Assembly (NCBI GenBank): GCA_011620215.1
Contig: WOZP01000144.1
Coordinates: 1-33,554 of the forward strand
Direction of reading: 5' to 3'
DNA from: Rugosibacter sp.
GTDB taxonomy: Bacteria; Pseudomonadota; Gammaproteobacteria; Burkholderiales; Rhodocyclaceae
Length of the DNA stretch: 33,554 nt
The first letter of the stretch is position 1. Every line of letters begins with the position of its first letter. The notes beneath the pieces are model-generated. The model was not told the DNA's origin. It ran no database searches and saw only the letters and a list, made by a program, of their open reading frames with translations. This document shows, in pieces, positions 28,589-33,554 of the stretch. The translations under genes and the position numbers were made by a program.

Positions 28589-29275
28589 ATGAAAACAAAT
28601 TTAAGAAAGCCCTTACTGGGTGTTATTGCCGCTCTCTTGACAGCTGGTGCCACGATGGCGCACGCCGATGTCAGAATCACCGAAGTCGCCCCGTGGAGCA
28701 GCGGCAACTCGCCTGTCAATGCGGATTGGTTCGAACTCACCAATACCGGCGCTTCAGCGCTGAGTATCAGCGGCTGGAAGGTGGACGATAACTCTAACTC
28801 GTTCGCCTCGGCGGTGGCTTTAAATGGCGTTAGCAGTATTGCTGCTGGTCAATCAGTGATTTTCATTGAAGGTAACACTACTACTGCTGCCAGCTTTATT
28901 ACCAACTGGTTTGGTGCTAGCGCTCCGGCAAATTTTGCCATTGGCTACTACAGCGGCTCCGGCATCGGTTTTAGCGCTACTGCTGATGCGGTCAATATCT
29001 ATAATGACAGCGGCGTTCTGCAGGCTAACGTCAGCTTCGGTGCATCGGACAGTAGTTCTCCCTATCAAACATTCGACAACGCTGCAGGACTGAACAACAC
29101 TGCGATCTCGCAACTGAGTGTCGTTGGTACCAACGGTGCCTTTATTGCGGCGAACAGCGCTATCGAGATTGGTTCACCGGGCACTATCGCCGCAGTGCCA
29201 GAACCCGAAAGCTACGCACTGATGCTGGCCGGGCTGAGTCTGCTTGGATTCATTGCCCGTAAGCGTCAGGTTTGA
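28589..29275 (+). CDS. Lamin-tail-domain (LTD) PEP-CTERM protein
   Basis: VRITEVAPWSSGNSPVNADWFELTNTGASALSISGWKVDDNSNSF...SIAAGQSVIFIEG (LTD); C-terminus AAVPEPESYALMLAGLSLLGFIARKRQV. Confidence 0.9.
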   Translation: MKTNLRKPLLGVIAALLTAGATMAHADVRITEVAPWSSGNSPVNADWFELTNTGASALSISGWKVDDNSNSFASAVALNGVSSIAAGQSVIFIEGNTTTAASFITNWFGASAPANFAIGYYSGSGIGFSATADAVNIYNDSGVLQANVSFGASDSSSPYQTFDNAAGLNNTAISQLSVVGTNGAFIAANSAIEIGSPGTIAAVPEPESYALMLAGLSLLGFIARKRQV

Positions 29276-29286
29276 GAGGAAATTTC

Positions 29287-30321
29287 ATGAAAATCAAAAA
29301 TCTAATTCTCGCGGTCGCAGCGGTATGCAGTATTCCCGCACACGCGGCGAACTCTATCAACCTGGGTAACTACGCTGTATCCAGTGTCTATGCACTTGAC
29401 ATCCTGAACGGCACTAGCGGAGGCATTTCTGGCCTCGAAGCATCGGCAGTAACTTATGCCCGGGACCGCGGTACGCTGTTCTTCGTTGGCGATGAAGGCA
29501 CGGGCGTGATTGAAACTTCGCTCACCGGCCAGACGATAAGCCATATGAACTTCGACTGGAATGGCACCGGTAGCACCAAACACGATACCGAAGGTTTGAC
29601 TTATCTGGGTGGCGGAGCGCTGGTTCTCGGGGAAGAGCGATTGCAAGATGCCTATCGCTTCAACTACACCGCTGGCGGCACCGCTACTCTGGTCAACAGT
29701 TTTGTGTCCACCAGCAATGTAGCCGTGGGCAACAACGGTATGGAAGGCATCAGCTACGATCCGCGTGACGGTAGTTTCATAACGATCAAGCAGCAGAGTC
29801 CGGAGAATATCCTTGCAGGAACGCTGACCTTCGCCGCCGCCACCGGTAGCCCACCCTCTCTCAGTGGTGACGGGTCTTCGCCTCCCGGCGGCGGCACGTC
29901 AACGATGACGCAGTTGTTCAACCCGACGCTGATGAATTTATCGACTTTGTCAGATGTGCAAACGCTGTCTCCCGTAAATGCACTGTTGGGCACTGCCGCA
30001 GCTGATAATCTACTGGTGCTAAGCTTGGGTTCGAAAAGCTTGGTTGAAGTGAACCGCCTCGGGCAGGTCTTGAGCAGCTTTGATCTCAGCAATATATTGC
30101 CCCACAATGCAATCGAAGGCGTCACTGTGGATGAGCATGGCACGATCTATCTGGTTGCTGAGCAGATACAAGATGGCACCCAGGGGTTAAACCCCGCATC
30201 ACAGCTCATTGTATTGACGGCACCAGTGCCTGAGCCAGAAACCTACGCGATGATGTTCGCCGGTTTGGGCTTGCTTGGCTTCATGACTCGTCGCAAAAAC
30301 AGCAGTCCAGCAAACATCTGA
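29287..30321 (+). CDS. SdiA-regulated-like beta-propeller PEP-CTERM protein
   Basis: Start revised to ATG 29287 (SD GAGAGGAA); GISGLEASAVTYARDRGTLFFVGDEGTGVIETSLTG...DTEGLTYLGGGALVLGEER...MEGISYDPRDGSFITIKQ; C-terminus APVPEPETYAMMFAGLGLLGFMTRRKNSSPANI. Confidence 0.85.
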   Translation: MKIKNLILAVAAVCSIPAHAANSINLGNYAVSSVYALDILNGTSGGISGLEASAVTYARDRGTLFFVGDEGTGVIETSLTGQTISHMNFDWNGTGSTKHDTEGLTYLGGGALVLGEERLQDAYRFNYTAGGTATLVNSFVSTSNVAVGNNGMEGISYDPRDGSFITIKQQSPENILAGTLTFAAATGSPPSLSGDGSSPPGGGTSTMTQLFNPTLMNLSTLSDVQTLSPVNALLGTAAADNLLVLSLGSKSLVEVNRLGQVLSSFDLSNILPHNAIEGVTVDEHGTIYLVAEQIQDGTQGLNPASQLIVLTAPVPEPETYAMMFAGLGLLGFMTRRKNSSPANI

Positions 30322-30336
30322 TTTACGCTTGCTTAG

Positions 30337-30370
30337 ATCTCGTCTGCAGACTGTAGGCGAGATTTTTTTT
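30337..30370 (+). terminator. Rho-independent terminator
   Basis: ATCTCGTCT-GCAGACTGT-AGGCGAGAT-TTTTTTT: 9-bp stem with one wobble plus 8-T tract. Confidence 0.9.
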
Positions 30371-30509
30371 GCGTTACCTCGATTGAAAGCTACCTGACGC
30401 ATTGGCAGAATTCAGCCTGAAAATTTAGTCTGCAACTAGCACTCAGCGCTAGTCGATGAGTCAGTAGAAAAATCGTACTCAAATCAGCATGGTGCATATC
30501 CGGCTAATA

Positions 30510-30536
30510 AAAAAGTCGGCGCTGATGAGACGGCGA
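30510..30536 (+). repeat. Dispersed 27-bp repeat, copy 3
   Basis: AAAAAGTCGGCGCTGATGAGACGGCGA. Confidence 0.8.
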
Positions 30537-30605
30537 AAAAGGGCCGTGAAAAGGGGCTGTTATGCTGCAACGTTATCGTCGCTTTGACGAGGATACTGAA
30601 AAAAT

Positions 30606-31829
30606 CTAAAAACTGAATTGTGCGTTAGCCACTATAATTTTGTCCCGATAAGGGAATCCCGAATAGTTTGATTCACGCTCCTCATTGGACAACGTCATGC
30701 TAAGTTTCAGGCTTGTAATTGGGACATAACTAACTGACAAAGAGGCAACGTTCAGTCTGTCTTTACGCTTCTCGATGCTACTCAGTATTGCGACGGGGTC
30801 CCCCAAGAAATCACGCACTCGCCGTTCGACTGACGCCTGCATGGATGTCTTGGCTGTCGGCATCCAGGTTGCGCCCAGACCGATACCTCGCGTGACTACA
30901 TAGCTTGACAAGATGTCATCCTGCGCCCCGATTTCCCGTCGTGTGGTGATGTTGAGCTGCGTCGATCCAGACATCAGCCAAGACCACGAGAGACGTCCTG
31001 TCACCCCTGAAAAATCACGCACCTTCACCTGCTTGTGATTACGCTTCACACCAGCAACAAGGGCATCGACTCGGCTTGCCCCCGTCAGGCGATACCCCAA
31101 GTTGCCCTCGATTTCATCTTGTGAGTAACTATTATCAACAAGACCATTCGGTGTCGGCTCGCGATTCGGGTAGTCACCCTCGGTACGGCGTAAGCGCAAG
31201 GCAAGAGAGTCTCCATTACGTGGCATAAATTTGGCGACCGCTTCAGCACCATTGGCCTCGAATTTTCCCGTTTCACGCAAGTCCGAGCTGTTATCACTCT
31301 TCGCCTGGAACATACTCACCCCCACCGACCAGTCTGGATGCAACCAGTAATTAGCGCCATAAGACAGTCGTTGGTAGGTATTGAGACTCTTCACCGGACT
31401 GCGAAAATCACTAAAACCTGTCAAGCTTTTATTCCGCGAAAAAGCAACTTCGCCGTGCCATCGGTTGCCTAGCACCCAATCCCAAACACCTTTGATATTC
31501 GACCCGTCGTAATCAAGAAAATTGAACTGTGCATAGCGCACGCGACTGGCATTCAAGTCAGCATGCAAACGCTGTCTGCCTAGCAGCTTATCCATAACAA
31601 CACCCACGGAAGTGATGGTAGTGCTATCCGCACGCTGACCAGTACCGATCTGCGACTGCAAACTCACATCGTCAGGTAACCGGAACACATTGCTATCGTG
31701 CATGACGCTCTGGTTAAGATTGAAATTAAAGACATCTGCCTCGTCGGCACGTACACCACCAACCCACGCAGTACTGCATGTAGCGACGAGCAAGGGCAAC
31801 CAGCGACGGTAGTTATTAATGCTTTGCAT
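30606..31829 (-). CDS. epsL: EpsL-type outer-membrane beta-barrel protein of the exopolysaccharide operon
   Basis: Signal peptide ..STAWVGGVRA; DEADVFNFNLNQSVMHDSNVFRLPDD; alternating beta-barrel pattern, C-terminal IIVANAQFSF (aromatic terminus). Confidence 0.88.
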   Translation of the reverse strand: MQSINNYRRWLPLLVATCSTAWVGGVRADEADVFNFNLNQSVMHDSNVFRLPDDVSLQSQIGTGQRADSTTITSVGVVMDKLLGRQRLHADLNASRVRYAQFNFLDYDGSNIKGVWDWVLGNRWHGEVAFSRNKSLTGFSDFRSPVKSLNTYQRLSYGANYWLHPDWSVGVSMFQAKSDNSSDLRETGKFEANGAEAVAKFMPRNGDSLALRLRRTEGDYPNREPTPNGLVDNSYSQDEIEGNLGYRLTGASRVDALVAGVKRNHKQVKVRDFSGVTGRLSWSWLMSGSTQLNITTRREIGAQDDILSSYVVTRGIGLGATWMPTAKTSMQASVERRVRDFLGDPVAILSSIEKRKDRLNVASLSVSYVPITSLKLSMTLSNEERESNYSGFPYRDKIIVANAQFSF

Positions 31830-31987
31830 GGATCCGGAATTCTAAGCACCGGATGTGACCGTTTCCTTACACAGGCAATTTACTTCGCGAGAAGTCTTGA
31901 TCAAAAACAAACCGTCATAAATCTCTCATGTTCACGCTGTAGAGTGGCTAGCTCAAGTACTTTCATATTATCAACCATCCATCTCAC

Positions 31988-33385
31988 ATGCTCTCCGCTC
32001 TGGGTCATCAGCAAAGCTTGCTTCGTTCGCAGCTCAGCATCCACTCGTTGCTCGGCATTTTTCTCGACCCACTGATCATTATCGCCAGCCTGTTTGGTGT
32101 CGCCTTTTTTCATGAAGAAACAATTGATGCACCATATGTCATCCTGGCGCTGATCGTATTTTCGCTCAGCTTTCCGGGAACATCGCGGCTAAACGACCGC
32201 TTTCGCAAGCTGCTTCGCGATATCGTCATCAGCTGGGTCATGCTGGCAGCCATCCTGTTTTTCTTCGGCTATGCCAGCGGCTATCTCAATCAGTTTTCGC
32301 AACAGGTGATGCTCTCCTGGTTCCTGGTCACGCCGACTGTGTTAGTCGCCGCGAATGAGATGGCCCGACGCCTAGTGCCACGAATCCTCTCGCTAGAAGG
32401 CTATCAGCGAACGGCAGTGATCGTTGGCATCAGTGAGACCGGTCTGCGTTTAACAAAGCATTTCCACGACAAGCCCTATTTAGGCACCCGGGTGATCGGT
32501 TTCTTTGACGACCGCGATAGTCAACGTCTTAACGACCCATTGGTGAAACGCAATTTGCTGGGCAAGATGGACATGCTTGCAGAATTCGTCAGGAAGAACG
32601 GCATTGATTTGATCTACATTACGCTCCCAATGACGACGCAGCCACGCATCCTTGCTTTACTAGAAGACCTGCGCGACACAACCGCCTCGATCTACTTCGC
32701 ACCTGACATCTTTGTTACCGACCTGATTCAGGGGCAAGTAGACGATGTAGCCGGTATGCCGGTCGTAGCCGTGTGCGACACACCATTTAACGGCGTGAAT
32801 GGCCTGATCAAGCGTGGCAGTGACATCATTCTGTCACTCCTGATTCTCGTTCTCATCGCGCCGATCATGCTGGCTATCGCCATCGGTGTAAAGATAAGCT
32901 CACCCGGTACTATTCTCTTCAAACAACGGCGCTATGGGGTGGACGGCAAAGAAATCATCGTCTACAAGTTCCGCTCCATGACCGTCTGCGAGGATGGGGC
33001 TCACGTTACGCAGGCGTCAAAGAATGACAAACGCGTCACACCGTTCGGTGCCATCCTGCGCAGAACTTCTCTTGATGAACTGCCACAATTTATAAATGTA
33101 TTACAAGGGCGCATGAGCATCGTCGGCCCCCGCCCCCACGCTGTCGCCCATAACGAACTCTACCGCAAGCTTATCAGGGGCTACATGGTGCGGCACAAGG
33201 TCAAGCCCGGCATCACTGGCTGGGCGCAGGTAAGTGGCTACCGTGGCGAAACCGACACAGTAGATAAAATGCAAAAACGTATTGAGTACGACTTGGAATA
33301 TCTACGCCATTGGTCACTCGGACTCGACTTATGGATCATCATGAAAACTATTCTTATCGTCGCACGTGACCAGCATGCGTACTGA
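31988..33385 (+). CDS. epsB: Undecaprenyl-phosphate glucose/galactose phosphotransferase (WcaJ/EpsB-type)
   Basis: Five TM + CoA-binding-like domain [13 protein letters not shown]-terminal sugar transferase [55 protein letters not shown]...[35 protein letters not shown]. Confidence 0.95.
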   Translation: MLSALGHQQSLLRSQLSIHSLLGIFLDPLIIIASLFGVAFFHEETIDAPYVILALIVFSLSFPGTSRLNDRFRKLLRDIVISWVMLAAILFFFGYASGYLNQFSQQVMLSWFLVTPTVLVAANEMARRLVPRILSLEGYQRTAVIVGISETGLRLTKHFHDKPYLGTRVIGFFDDRDSQRLNDPLVKRNLLGKMDMLAEFVRKNGIDLIYITLPMTTQPRILALLEDLRDTTASIYFAPDIFVTDLIQGQVDDVAGMPVVAVCDTPFNGVNGLIKRGSDIILSLLILVLIAPIMLAIAIGVKISSPGTILFKQRRYGVDGKEIIVYKFRSMTVCEDGAHVTQASKNDKRVTPFGAILRRTSLDELPQFINVLQGRMSIVGPRPHAVAHNELYRKLIRGYMVRHKVKPGITGWAQVSGYRGETDTVDKMQKRIEYDLEYLRHWSLGLDLWIIMKTILIVARDQHAY

Positions 33386-33554
33386 TCCAGCGAGTCGGGG
33401 CCGCTTAATCAGCATTATCGCAGCGGCTCTACTGGTTATTTTCTTGTTTATCTCCGCACCATCAACCGGCGGAATTTTTGTTCCACCTTGGGACAAGCTG
33501 GCGCACTTTACCTTCTACGGTGCCATTGCTTTTCTGCTTGCCATGGGTTTGGGC
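33374..33554 (+). CDS. VanZ-like family protein, truncated at window end
   Basis: ATG overlaps the epsB 3' end; [60 protein letters not shown].., with the VanZ-like DKLAHFTFYGAIAFLL motif. Not in the ORF track. Confidence 0.75.

Noticed and set aside
1-33554. CRISPR arrays, tRNA/rRNA genes, prophage or toxin-antitoxin modules
   Set aside because: None recognised on reading both strands; the only repeats found are the four 27-bp copies and the palindromic elements listed.

Overview
The window reads as a betaproteobacterial-type chromosome segment (taxonomy inferred from gene content only) with four blocks. (1) 1-4.2 kb: a small catabolic/detoxification islet, with a GST, an SRPBCC protein, an HpaB-type flavin monooxygenase and a limonene-epoxide-hydrolase-like (LEH) protein. 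It is scarred by a decayed sigma54-regulator tail, an IS3-type transposase remnant and an internally deleted IS30-family remnant. (2) 4.9-23.0 kb: a long minus-strand exopolysaccharide operon of the PEP-CTERM/exosortase 'Eps' (methanolan-like) type. Its order is epsD, epsE, epsF, epsG, xrtB, epsI, gmd, methyltransferase, fcl, Wzy-like polymerase, GH39/PslG-like hydrolase, Wzx-like flippase, a three-domain glycosyltransferase, a GT4 and a WecG/TagA GT. (3) 23.4-30.3 kb: a secreted/PEP-CTERM cargo region with a UshA-like 5'-nucleotidase and five PEP-CTERM proteins, including a trypsin-like protease, a lamin-tail-domain protein and an SdiA-regulated-like protein. (4) 30.6-33.5 kb: epsL, divergent from an EpsB/WcaJ-type sugar transferase, then a truncated VanZ-like gene. 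The most notable structure not explained by genes is a dispersed ~27-bp motif, (C)AAAAAGTCGGCGCTGNKGAKACGGCG, at four loci. Three are intergenic. One forms the 3' end of xrtB and abuts the epsI start codon. No CRISPR, tRNA or rRNA was recognised. No wholly new system is demonstrated; the repeat family, the three-domain GT and the cargo cluster are the best leads. All family calls are by eye from the translations, with no database search.
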